A stretch of DNA of 64,000 nucleotides. Source: Tretioscincus oriximinensis. Taxonomy: Eukaryota; Chordata; Lepidosauria; Squamata; Gymnophthalmidae. Under the pieces are notes generated by a model, which searched no databases, was not told the DNA's origin, and saw only the letters and a list, made by a program, of their open reading frames with translations. The translations under genes were made by a program, and so were the position numbers. The stretch covers positions 334,989-398,988 of the forward strand of contig JAJVDF010000348.1 in the NCBI GenBank assembly GCA_022410635.1, read 5' to 3'. Positions 47,005-56,310 of the stretch are shown here, piece after piece; within the stretch, counting starts at the first letter, position 1, and each line of letters starts with the position of its first letter.

Positions 47005-47085
47005 TTAAATATTTATTTATTTACAGATTTATATCCTGTTCTTCACCCCCAAAGCTAAGTACTCTCAATGTGCCATAAAGACCCC
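47005..47085 (-). mobile_element. L2-like LINE 3' tail (short)
   Basis: ATTTATTTATTTACAGATTT, ATATCCTGTTCTTCACCCCC and a diverged TCTCAATGTGCC. Confidence 0.45.
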
Positions 47086-47270
47086 CTATATGCTCAGACC
47101 AAGAGTGTTTAGCATGGTTACTGATCTTAATTTCTTTAAGGGTGCATCCAGATTCATGCTTTTGTAGCACTGCAAATGATCATTACGTTTATTTTATTTA
47201 AGGCAGGGATGCTTTGGAAAACAATGATGATTAGGACCTCTTGGAATTATAAATTTTAAACAAAAACATA

Positions 47271-47425
47271 TAGAATCATAGAGTTGGAAGGGACCTGCAG
47301 TGTCATCAGATCCAACTTCCTGCTCAATGCAGGATTTACTAAACCATCCCAGACAGATGGCTGTCAGCCTTTGAAGACTTTCCAGCTAAGGAGAACTCAC
47401 CATCTGTGTCAACCTGTTCCACTGA
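47271..47425 (-). mobile_element. CR1 LINE 3' end, distal part (split by insertion)
   Basis: AGAATCATAGAGTTGGAAGG, GGGACCTGCAGTGTCATCAG and CAACCTGTTCCACTGA are the classical CR1 3' tail in reverse. The element stops abruptly at 47425, where a separate repeat begins, and resumes at about 47862. Confidence 0.88.
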
Positions 47426-47861
47426 GGCTGCATTCCCATTAGAACCTAAAATCCATTTTCTATTCCCTTTTAATCGTTCCACAATGAAAGTGATGTGAGG
47501 GCTTAATTTTACCTGAGCATTCCCTGAGCATTCATTCCACCTTAGCGTCCAGAGCCCCCAGCCCCTGCTCTCTCGCTTGCTTTTTGTTGCCTGATCTTCC
47601 CTCGTCAGTGTACAAGTGGCACAAATTACAAAAAGGAACAGTGACAATGCAGCAAAGGAGCTAGCAGCACTTTGAGACTAACTTGAGAAAAGTGGTGAAA
47701 GTGACAATGCAATTTCACCAGGAACTGTGAAGCAGAAACCTGTGGTGTGCGTTTAGAATGACGCTGCAGCACTTCCGAGCCCATTTTTATGGTAACACAG
47801 TCGGAACGATGGGCTTTGGCTTTGCAGTCTGCGCACATTAAGGGACAATGCAGTTGCAGCC
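47426..47861. mobile_element. Non-autonomous DNA element splitting a CR1 copy
   Basis: A 436-bp segment interrupts a CR1 tail. It starts GGCTGCATTCCC and ends TGCAGTTGCAGCC, giving short inverted termini (GGCTGCA), and TGA flanks both sides (47423-47425, 47862-47864). It has no coding potential. The 49-bp Penelope piece lies inside it. Confidence 0.6.
47652..47700 (-). mobile_element. 49-bp Penelope terminal micro-insertion with 11-bp target duplication
   Basis: The 49 bp are the reverse complement of about 41495-41542, the end of the Penelope element (key parts TCAAGTTAGTCTCAAAGTGC and GCTAGCTCCTTTGC). They are flanked by exact 11-bp direct repeats GTGACAATGCA at 47641-47651 and 47701-47711. 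Confidence 0.85.
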
Positions 47862-48000
47862 TGATATAGCAGAATGATTTTTTGTTATCTAACTGAAATA
47901 TACTTCCTTGCAGTTTCATCCCATTATTTATAGTCTTTCCATGTGCCAATGAGAACAAAGTTGATCCCTCTGTTCTGTGTCAGCCCTTTGTTGTGTTATT
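47862..48000 (-). mobile_element. CR1 LINE, proximal part of the split copy
   Basis: TTTTTGTTATCTAACTGAAA, TTTCATCCCATTATTTATAG and CAATGAGAACAAAGTTGATC are antisense CR1 ORF2 C-terminal sequence and continue the copy that ends at 47425. The two pieces are separated by a 436-bp insertion. Confidence 0.8.
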
Positions 48001-48059
48001 CATGCCTGTAAACATTATTTCATAATTCAAGCCTCTGTATTAATATTCAATAGTTTATA

Positions 48060-48840
48060 ATATAGAAAAGTTTAAAGTTAATTTCAGCCTGTTATTTTCA
48101 GCTAGCAGTTTGCTTTCTACTTTCCATTCCTGGCTAACCACTTTTTGCCTCCTCTTCGTAAAACCCCACCTCAGCTCCTTTGTTTCAACAGTAACTTGGC
48201 TAATCTTTGACTTCCCTTCTGGCTGTGTATGTGAAGGGGATTAGCAGTTCAATGGTGGATCAGCACATGTTTTTTTTGCTGGCCACATGATGAAAAGACT
48301 GTCAGGAAATGAACCCTGAAGGACCCCAGAAGTTCATCAGAACAAAGAATAATAATAATGAAGAATTGAGTTTTTATACCCTGCTCTTTTCCAGAGCAGC
48401 TTACAGGGTTAATTTTCACCCAATTCTTATTCATCTTATTCTATCTTCCCCATCAAGTTAATGATGGGACTTATTTATCTAATTGATATGCAAATTACGA
48501 ATTTGCATCTCTTTCTAATAGCTGAGTTGGCTAGAGCTGCAGGCTAGTGGAAGGCGGTCACCCCTCCCAACATGTGACACAGGGCTTCAAAACCCAATCT
48601 CCCAGATGGAAGACCACCTTCTTAGCGACTGAGCCACAAGACTGCCTAGGAGGGAGATTTTAAAAGGAGCTTGCAAAGAGGAAGTGGGGTCTTTTGCTGT
48701 ATTTTCCTTTCCAAGCATTAAACCAGCTCTTTTCCACAGATAATAATCTGTGGGATTATTTTGCAACAGGCACCTTAACTTTTCAGCCTCCTTGATTTTC
48801 TCTCCTTTTGCCCACAATCAAGGCATGCTCCCAGGTCCCT
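48060..48840 (-). repeat. Unclassified repeat R1, second copy, split by a SINE
   Basis: The reverse of the repeat at 9485: GAGCTCCTTTGTTTCAACAG-like end, TGACTTCCCTTCTGGCTGTG, GAAGGACCCCAGAAG and, beyond the SINE (48355-48655), CCCAGGTCCCTTAAAGG. Together with the other copy it shows an interspersed family of about 600 bp. Confidence 0.6.
48355..48655 (-). repeat. tRNA-derived SINE, family A, inserted in an older repeat
   Basis: The minus-strand head is followed by GGTTTTGAAGCCCTGTGTCA, the body with CTAGCCAACTCAGCTATTAG, and an end GGTATAAAAACTC with an ATT-rich tail. The repeat shared with 9485-10075 continues on both sides. Confidence 0.8.
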
Positions 48841-48869
48841 TAAAGGCCAATGGTAGAGAGATCTAGGTA

Positions 48870-49180
48870 GCAGGCACAGATAGCTTAGTCGCTTAGGAAT
48901 TCATCTCTTGCGTGGGAAATGGGGTTTTGAAGCCCTGTATGGGACGTGGGGAGGGGTGAGCACCTTCCACTAGCCTGTAGCTCTAGCCAACCCAGCTATT
49001 CAAAAGCAGGAATTGCAAGAAATTGCAGCTGACTGCAAGAAGATACATGGGAACCACCATAGCCTGGTGGGGAAGATAGAATGGAAGCCTTTGGGCAAAA
49101 ATATATCCTTGTAAGCCACTTTGAGTCCCTTTGAAAGGTGAGAAAAGCGGGATTTAAGAACCAAGTTCTTCTTCTTCTAG
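48870..49180 (+). repeat. tRNA-derived SINE, family A
   Basis: A near-complete copy: GGCACAGATAGCTTAGTCGC head, GTTTTGAAGCCCTGTATGGG, CCAACCCAGCTATTCAAAAG, GCCTGGTGGGGAAGATAGAA, TTGAGTCCCTTTGAAAGGTG and a CTT tail. It lies in opposite orientation to the SINE ending 215 bp away. Confidence 0.88.
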
Positions 49181-49345
49181 ATTTTCTTTCAGCCCTTCAA
49201 ATATTTGTAGATAGCTATGAGGTCTCCTCTCAGTCTTCTCTTTCATAGACTAAACATCCCTAGATCCTTTAACTGTTCTTCTTTGGACATGGTTTCCAGA
49301 CCACTCACCATCCTTGTAACTCTCTTTTGGACCTGTTCCAATTGA
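49180..49345 (-). mobile_element. CR1 LINE ORF2/3' fragment
   Basis: CTTCAAATATTTGTAGATAG, GAGGTCTCCTCTCAGTCTTC and AGACTAAACATCCCTAG are the antisense of the CR1 ORF2 C-terminal codons (MFSLEKRRLRGD-like region). The fragment abuts the SINE at 48870. Confidence 0.8.
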
Positions 49346-50457
49346 TGCATCAGTAAATGTAATGCTTTTAAGCAGCAAAGTTATTCTGTTTGAAGAGAAG
49401 ACCCACATAAAGTATAAATAACATTTTAGGTACTAGATAATATATTTTAGGTAATATTTACATATACAACCTGAATTTTTCCTCTAGAATGTGTAATTCT
49501 AGGTTTATTGACATTGATTTTTTTCAAAAAGAAAATTAAGTTTTCTATCCTCTGACATTGGTCAGTGTTTTTGGCAGAGATCTATTTGAGAAATCCTGGT
49601 GGAAATGTTATGGGTGGAATCTTAGCTCTGGTTGATGTCAGTGGTATGACATCAGTAGACTTCACTGAGCAGATAATTCACCGCGTGGGATTATCTTTAT
49701 TCATCCATTTAGTTTAATGTTGAACTTGCTCATTACCTTGTTGTTACTCTTTTTCTAAAAGGGCAGTCCATTAATCTTACAGAGTCTCCCACTCAGTGGT
49801 TGTCAGCTAATTTGATTTAGGACACCATAACTCTTTAGTCCTGTCACTTTAAAATATATCCTCCATTGGTTTAACTGTGCTTAGAGAAGCACTTGGTGAG
49901 GTATGGCATAAGGCTACACACATTATCATAAAGTATCTTTCTTACTAGGAGATATTTGAGAATCACACTGTTCTTGCTAGTCTCATTTCTTTTGGTTTTG
50001 AAGACTGGTATTAATCTGTAGATTTATCCAGCTGAAATGGAGATGCATCAAGCAGTAGGATCCAATTTTCTTTTAATTTTAGATGTGACTTTTTGGGAAT
50101 AATTTTCCTGGAATGAAGCCGGAATTAGAAGGTTGAAATTTAATACTCTTGGAATTCAGTTACGTTCTTTGAAATTGTACAAAAGAAAAGCAGTTTTGCG
50201 TTGCGGCAGCAACAGGAAATTCTATTTTATTATCCGTCACCAGCAATTGAAGCTGCACTGACTTTCCTGATTTAGCAAGGATATATTCAAATAAGATACA
50301 GAGCGTATTAACATTCATTCTGAAAATATTGTCACAAAAAGGTGTTTGCTGTTTTCCATTTAATTAAGATGCATAGTAAAATGCACAAACAACTGTGCAA
50401 TGATGGGTGTTGGGTGAGATTTGCCACCATACTACTTTAATTTTTAATTTTTTATAC

Positions 50458-50785
50458 AGGCACGGATAGCTCATTCGCTAAGGAATCCGTCTCTCATCTG
50501 GGAGATCGGGTTTCGAAGCTCTGTGTCAGACGTGGGGAGGAGTGAGCACCTTCCACTAGCCTGTAGCTCTAGCCAACCCATCTATTCGAAAGCGTGAATT
50601 GCAAGAAATTGCAACTGACTGCAAGTAGATACATGGGAACCACTGCCTGGTGGGGAAGATAGAATGTAAGCCTTCAGGCAAAAATACCCTTGTAAGCCGG
50701 TTTGAGTCCCTTTGAAAAATGAGAAAAGTGGGGTATAAGAACCAGCTTCCTCTTCCTCTTCCTCTTCCTCTTCTTCTTCTTCTAA
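50458..50785 (+). repeat. tRNA-derived SINE, family A, best-preserved copy
   Basis: The head GGCACGGATAGCTCATTCGC and B-box region GGTTTCGAAGCTCTGTGTCA are followed by the complete body and a long hexa/trinucleotide tail of CTTCCT and CTT units (about 50740-50785). The trinucleotide rather than poly-A tail suggests mobilisation by a non-L1 LINE; that is inference. Confidence 0.9.
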
Positions 50786-50794
50786 TTAACTAAT

Positions 50795-50890
50795 TTTATT
50801 TGCATTTCTATAATGCCTTATATCTGAAGATCTTAGGGCAGTTAACAATAAAAAGAGAATTAACATATTAAAACAATGCCTAAAAGTAGG
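50795..50890 (-). mobile_element. L2-like LINE 3' tail
   Basis: ATTTCTATAATGCCTTATAT, GATCTTAGGGCAGTTAACAA and TAACATATTAAAACAATGCC are a reversed tail adjoining the SINE at 50458. Confidence 0.6.
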
Positions 50891-50957
50891 GAAGGGATAT
50901 GAATGTTACTTAGTTTTCTCTCTGTAAATAAGTATATTATGGCATATTCCTCTAGAG

Positions 50958-51113
50958 CAGAGATGTCTAACTAGTGCTTCTCCAGATGTTCCTGAAATAC
51001 AAGTCCCAGCATTCCATTCCACTGCCAGAGCTATGGCCACTCTACTGAATCAAACAGAATGTTGGATGTTGTAGCTCAGGAACATCTGGAGGGCCACTAG
51101 TTAGACACCCCTG
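50958..51113. mobile_element. hAT-like MITE (CAGGGGTGTC type)
   Basis: A 156-bp near-palindrome: CAGAGATGTCTAACTAGT at the left, ACTAGTTAGACACCCCTG at the right, with inner CCAGATGTTCCTG/CAGGAACATCTGG arms. The flanks CTCTAGAG and CCCTAAAC are a plausible but decayed 8-bp duplication. Confidence 0.8.
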
Positions 51114-52029
51114 CCCTAAACAATGCTTTAAGGTCATGTTTTCAATTATCTGGAACAAAGCCTTTGTGGATAATCTGAGGTGCAGTTTTGTGAGCTTTGA
51201 TGAATCAACCACTTTCTGAAATACATTATTATGTTCTCAGATAGCTGGAAATGATCAACATGAGGAACTGTTTAGAGGATGAGTGCCTTACCTACAATGG
51301 TAAAATGCAAATGTTGCTCCATATAAACCTGTGTGATTTTATCTTTAAAGTTTCTTTCAAATATACGTTATTGTCTCACAAATAGGTTTTTCAAGCATTC
51401 CTCTGTTGTTTTGCTATACAGAATGTTCACAACCTATTGCTGCAATAAAGATTACCATCAAATGAACGTTAGTGCCAAAGACAACCAACAGATCTAGTAC
51501 AGTTAAATAGGATTAGTCCAGTTTAACTTGATGGGTTATCAGAATGCTCAGTGGCAAATTGCTGCCTGTATTTGGAGTTGATATTTTATGAGTAGACAAA
51601 TGTTTGAGAGGCTCAAAACATAATGTATGCTATATTACAGCTGTCTAGGGACTGTGGTCTATAGTTTTATGTGTTCATTTTCTTCAAACGGTTCATAAAA
51701 ATAGCAATTCTTCTAGAAACTGCTGCTTTTTCTCTTGGAAAAGCTTAATGTACTGCTTTACAGACATTACGTCAAATTAACTTGATTTAAAAAATAAATA
51801 AAAAATGAAGACTCCCTGTTTTAGTAGGATTGACATGTGGAACATTCTGATACAATCAGAACTATGCAGATTCTGCCCCTTTCTTCAAAAACAAATAGTT
51901 TGGACTTTTATGTTTCCTCTTTCCCTAACCCTTGCTGTATTCAGCAAAGAGAAATGAATCACAGTTCTTTTGAGTTTTTGGCCTGATTGCATTACACCTA
52001 AAGCAAATGGATTCGCTTGTATAAGGAAT

Positions 52030-52280
52030 ATATACTGCTCAAAACAATTGAGGGAACACTTTTAACATACACTGTTATAATTCCCTTTTGGGTGGGTTGA
52101 AAACACGTTTTTGGGGTGCCTCCCAGTTTTTTCTGAGGAAAAAAAATTAAAAAACTAACATTTTTGGAAAAAAAACTTTTTTTTGAAAAAGATTTCCTCA
52201 GAAAAAACTGGGAGGGACCCCAAAAGGGGCCTCACACACCCAAAGGGGGCATCTGGTCAGCCTACTTTTGAGCAGTATAT
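52030..52280. mobile_element. Tc1-type terminal repeats bracketing a foldback insertion
   Basis: ATATACTGCTCAAAA at 52030-52044 and its exact complement TTTTGAGCAGTATAT at 52266-52280 are the terminal repeats seen on the Tc1-like transposon at 12003. After the left repeat the sequence continues ACAATTGAGGGAACACTTTT, also Tc1-like. The interior has been replaced or invaded by family F1. Confidence 0.7.
52083..52264. mobile_element. Foldback element, family F1 (copy 3, left tip lost)
   Basis: The body matches copies 1 and 2 (TTTTTGGGGTGCCTCCCAGT and its inverted partner) and the right end is CATCTGGTCAGCCTA. About 17 bp of the left terminus are missing. It sits between Tc1-type terminal repeats, so it appears nested. 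Confidence 0.78.
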
Positions 52281-52584
52281 ATTAATTTATGGTGGTCCTG
52301 TGAGGAAACCTGGACTTTTGGGCTCAATGTGAAAAAAGAGATAAATATGAAAAAGTAAAGCAGTAGGTACAAAATAACATTTTGTTATAGAAATGTATAT
52401 AGAAGACCATTATATAATTAAACAACTGCTTTTGACAGCATTTGCTGTGATAATTAAGAACTGAAAGAATTTGTAAGAAAGTTCAATCCAACAGATAAAA
52501 TTATTAGTTTGATTATTTGAGAGAATGAAAATTATATTATATGGGACACAGGCCTGTATTTTGGCTTTCTTTTGCACACGGGCT

Positions 52585-52640
52585 GTAATTTACTTACTTA
52601 CATAGTTACTTACTTACTTATTTACTTTATTTATTTTACT
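52585..52640 (+). repeat. (TTAC/TTAT)n microsatellite
   Basis: TACTTACTTA units grading into TTTATTTA; may be the tail of a reversed L2-like fragment ending near 52680. Confidence 0.8.
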
Positions 52641-53059
52641 CCCCTTCTTCCCTCAGCTACTTTGGGTTTTATAATAATAAAAGCAACAAAAACATTAATA
52701 TCTTCTTACTACTACTGGTAGCTATATTTTGCCTAAATACAGCCCTGATGAGACTGCTAGGGAAATTGACTGTGCTTCAAAAGTGGGTTAACATTGTATA
52801 ATTTTAAATGAGAAACAGGGGTGACAACTATATTTGTCAAAGCAATCTTTCAGCAGGAAAATTATAGACTTTTATGTATTGGCTATTCTCACTCCTAGTG
52901 AATGAGGTTAGGGAAGAAGGATAGAATAAGCAGTTTATTAACAGCTTCATCTTATGAGTTGGGACAAGGGAGAGGCAATGTAAGATGTACGGTCTGAATC
53001 AAGCCTGTGTCTGAAAGAACAGTATTCCTTCTTTATTCAAGCACTTTATGGATTTAGAT

Positions 53060-53145
53060 TATCTATTTTATCTGCTTTTATAGTGATCTTATTCATTCTG
53101 AACCCTTGATTATAGGGTGGTATAGAAAAATAAATAAATAGGATG
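53060..53145 (+). mobile_element. L2-like LINE 3' tail (short)
   Basis: TTATTCATTCTGAACCCTTG then GGTGGTATAGAAAAATAAAT, a degraded tail with an AAAT end. Confidence 0.4.
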
Positions 53146-53910
53146 AAATTGTGTTGTGTTTTTGCAAGTGCTTGTCACTTGTTTGCTCTCCACCCCTTTT
53201 TGCAGGAAGCACTCTACTCCAACCCTCATGCTTTGCAGTTGGCAATTTGCTCTCCTTGAATGAAGAGGCAGAAGGATGTAGGATTTAAAAATATGTTATT
53301 GTTTTATATTCCAGTGATCCTACCCTATTAGTAAAGTATGTTTGAAGTTAACAAACTTGTGGACTGGATTATTTGGTAACCAGACTGCAACCATTCTCTG
53401 CCATTTAGAAAATCACAAACAAGCATATCTTTATCACAACAAACTGGCACCTTACCTTTGATTTTGCTTTGAATTAAATCATGGTTCACAACTGTACATA
53501 GTTAGGGTTACCAGAAAAAAACGGGATGAGTTCTATATCATTAATAGGTGCATCAGTGATGAAATTCCAGCAGGTGCAGCAATTAAGCAGAACTTCTTTC
53601 TATGCTAATTATAACTGTTGTTGGCTAAAATCTTCAGAGTAAGAAATCTTTGGCTTTTCCCATGACATACACCTTTGATTACACCTTTGACTTAAAGAGC
53701 TCTTCAATAGCTGCAGTACCTCAAGATATCTCAGAGTAAATTTGATATAAAACATTCCATGTTAAAAATACATGCAAAATGTTGAAATATTTAAAATGGA
53801 ATCGGTTAAAAGTAGAATTTAAGGAGACTGTTATGAAATTATGAGGGGATATGAGATTTTCATTTGTGGTGCAGTAATCTAGGCTTCAGGAACATAAGAA
53901 GTTTAGGCAT

Positions 53911-53942
53911 CTTTAGGTTTACCATTTCTTTAGGTTTACCAT
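53911..53942 (+). repeat. Small tandem duplication
   Basis: TCTTTAGGTTTACCAT occurs twice directly in tandem. Confidence 0.8.
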
Positions 53943-54179
53943 GTGGAAAATGGGACAGAATTTCTAAATCTGAGCAGAACAAGCTCCATTCACTGAGGTT
54001 TCTTCTTCTATATAGCTGTTTCAAGTACAGAAATCCTCTTATTCATTTTTTCGTATGAAACCCATATATTTATCCATTTTACCTATTAATAGTCATTTTC
54101 GCACTTAAACTATGGACAGGTCCCAGCAGTTTGTGGGAGCAGAGCATCCATTCTGCCACTTGCTCAATCATCCCACACT

Positions 54180-54550
54180 CATTTACTTACAACTTGTGAA
54201 AAATATTTTGAATTGTCTTAACAGTCCAGAAATTTTCCAGGGCAGTGCAAGCAGTACCAGGAGAAGCACAAATAATACAAACAAGACATTCCAGTTTTTG
54301 GTGTGCTTAGCCCAATCTTCTGCTTGACACAATTGGACAAAATGGTGGAGGACATGCTATGCCGCTTGCCCGATTGTGATGAGAAAAGGAGTAAATCAAT
54401 CATATCCAGACTGGAAGGTCTGGTCTGCAATGTCTCTTCCAATTTCTAAGGCCAAAATTAAGGATGCTCCTGCATTCAGAGTACGAATAGCAGAAATCAT
54501 TCTTCCTACAATGGGAGAAATTGGTTCCCAGTCACTATTTCCTACAAGGT
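54180..54550 (-). other. Unidentified quasi-coding stretch
   Basis: The minus strand can be read with only three stops over roughly 120 codons. It passes DWEPISPIVGRMISAIRTLN, ADQTFQSGYD, then a hydrophobic run NVLFVLFVLLLVLLALPWKI. An acceptor-like CTTGTAG precedes it at about 54545. I do not recognise the protein. It could be a decayed transposon or retrocopy, or chance; the opposite strand is also open over part of it. Confidence 0.3.
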
Positions 54551-54569
54551 AAGAAGGGATGAAAAAGAA

Positions 54570-54840
54570 CTGGTTTCTATATCCCACTTTTCTCAATATT
54601 GTGTGACTCAAAGGGCCTATATAACCTTGTTCTTCTCTTCACAGCAAATACCTTGTGAAGTAGGTGGGGCCGAGAGTGTTCTGGAGAACTGTGACTAGCC
54701 CAAGGTCATCCAGTTGTAGACTATCAGGTAAGAGTCCACAAGACCAAATACAAAAATGTCAACGTGAACTGACACAGAAAGGTACAATCAGAAACTAAAT
54801 CTAGAACTACTGGCATGCAGATCCTGTGTTCTACCACAGA
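54570..54840 (-). repeat. Sauria-type SINE
   Basis: The minus strand contains GGATGACCTTGGGCTAGTCA, CAGTTCTCCAGAACACTCTC, CGGCCCCACCTACTTCACAA and a 3' end GGGATATAGAAACC. The middle (about 54730-54800) is diverged or interrupted. Confidence 0.75.
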
Positions 54841-55889
54841 GGAACAGTTGTTGTGTACTTCTTTGGTAATTTTGTCCAAAAGCTATCACTAGGATTTGTT
54901 CCCAGGACACTTTTTGTCTTGATTTCTGGAAGCTTTATTAAGCTTAATGTTGCACAAGGAAATATTTTAAAATACAACATCTCATGAAGTCCTCCTGGCA
55001 TCTGCAATTTCTTACAACAATCTTGCTTTTGTTCTTTGGAACCACAGAAATTTCTGTACAGACTAAACCTCTTTCTGAATGCTTTCACAACTCACAGCGG
55101 TAACTCCGCGTAATCAGAATGATGAATTAAAATGCAGCCATCTCTATTACCATGGTATGTTGTGAATGTTTTGAAAAGCTATTTTTAAAATTAATAGTAC
55201 TGTGTATGCCCACATTAGACTGTTTTCCAGCTGAATAATATTCATTTAAAAAAACGATGTGAAGTTTAAGAACATACCATTTTAATGATTCAGTATGTTA
55301 ATGCATATTCTGGCTGAGCTGTCATACCCAGATTGCAGGACTGTCATCCACTAATTGATTGTGGTGGATTATATTATGATGCTTGCTTGCAAGATTATCT
55401 TGCTTGTATGTGTTTGTAACTGTTTATTTTCTTTCTTACTGGAAGAGATTGCTCAGTATTAAAAATGAAACTTCTAGATGAGGGATTTCATTTTTAGAAG
55501 AGACATTACCAAGCTGTTTGGGCCTACAGATACATTTGAAACATAGCAGATGTGACTTAAGTTCCCTCTTCTCAGATAGGAAGCAGAATGTGAGGTCTTG
55601 GGGTCAACAGAAAAGCCTGCAGGGATATTAATACACTCAGCTTGCATGGCTACAATTCTAGAAGGGAGAGAGAGGGAATAATGATAGGGATATATAAATG
55701 GAAATTCTAGAATTTATTATAAATTATGATCTGGCATTCTATATGTGCCAAAAGACCCTGGCATTTTACACCAGAGGTTTTATAGACACATCCCTGGCAA
55801 ATGATTCTTGGGGAAATATTGATAACGTATTTTGTTGTTGTTGTTGCTGTTTTTAAATCAGAGGAAGATAAAATGCAAACAGCAACTTT

Positions 55890-56164
55890 TATATACAAAT
55901 ACAAAATTAAAATGTGGAATCATAACTCTACAAAAAACCTCAAACGATCCACTTTTGGTGCTGTCAACAAAACAAAAACCACTGGATTTTTGGGGCCTGA
56001 TCCTGCAAAGCAAAAAACAACTGAAACCCCAAAAACAAAAACAAAACAAAAATCACAAAAAAGGGGGGAAGTACAACAACCTCCCCAAATTTTATCCTTT
56101 GGCCCTAACCAAAGCAAAAGCAGAACCAACACCAACACCCAAAAGAACAACAACCCCCCCAAAA

Positions 56165-56195
<31 letters not shown>

Positions 56196-56310
56196 AGTTT
56201 AGAAAAATCAGGCACACACATAAAACCCCATTTGATGCTTTGGCTATGATCCCACAAAGCTAAAACAATCAAACAAACTGAAAAATCACACCAGATTGTC
56301 AGATCTAAGC
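55890..56310 (+). repeat. A/C-rich low-complexity segment
   Basis: Strong strand asymmetry, with A and C dominating (CAAAAACAAAAACAAAAC-type runs). Two open frames of 111-124 codons arise from this composition. CCTGATCCTGCAAAGC near 56000 and ATGATCCCACAAAGC near 56245 hint at a diverged internal duplication. Confidence 0.6.
56158..56200 (+). repeat. (AAAT)n microsatellite
   Basis: About ten AAAT units following an A/C-rich segment. Confidence 0.9.

Noticed and set aside
55801..56175. 124-codon open frame as a gene
   Set aside because: It arises from A/C-rich low-complexity DNA; the opposite strand is equally open.
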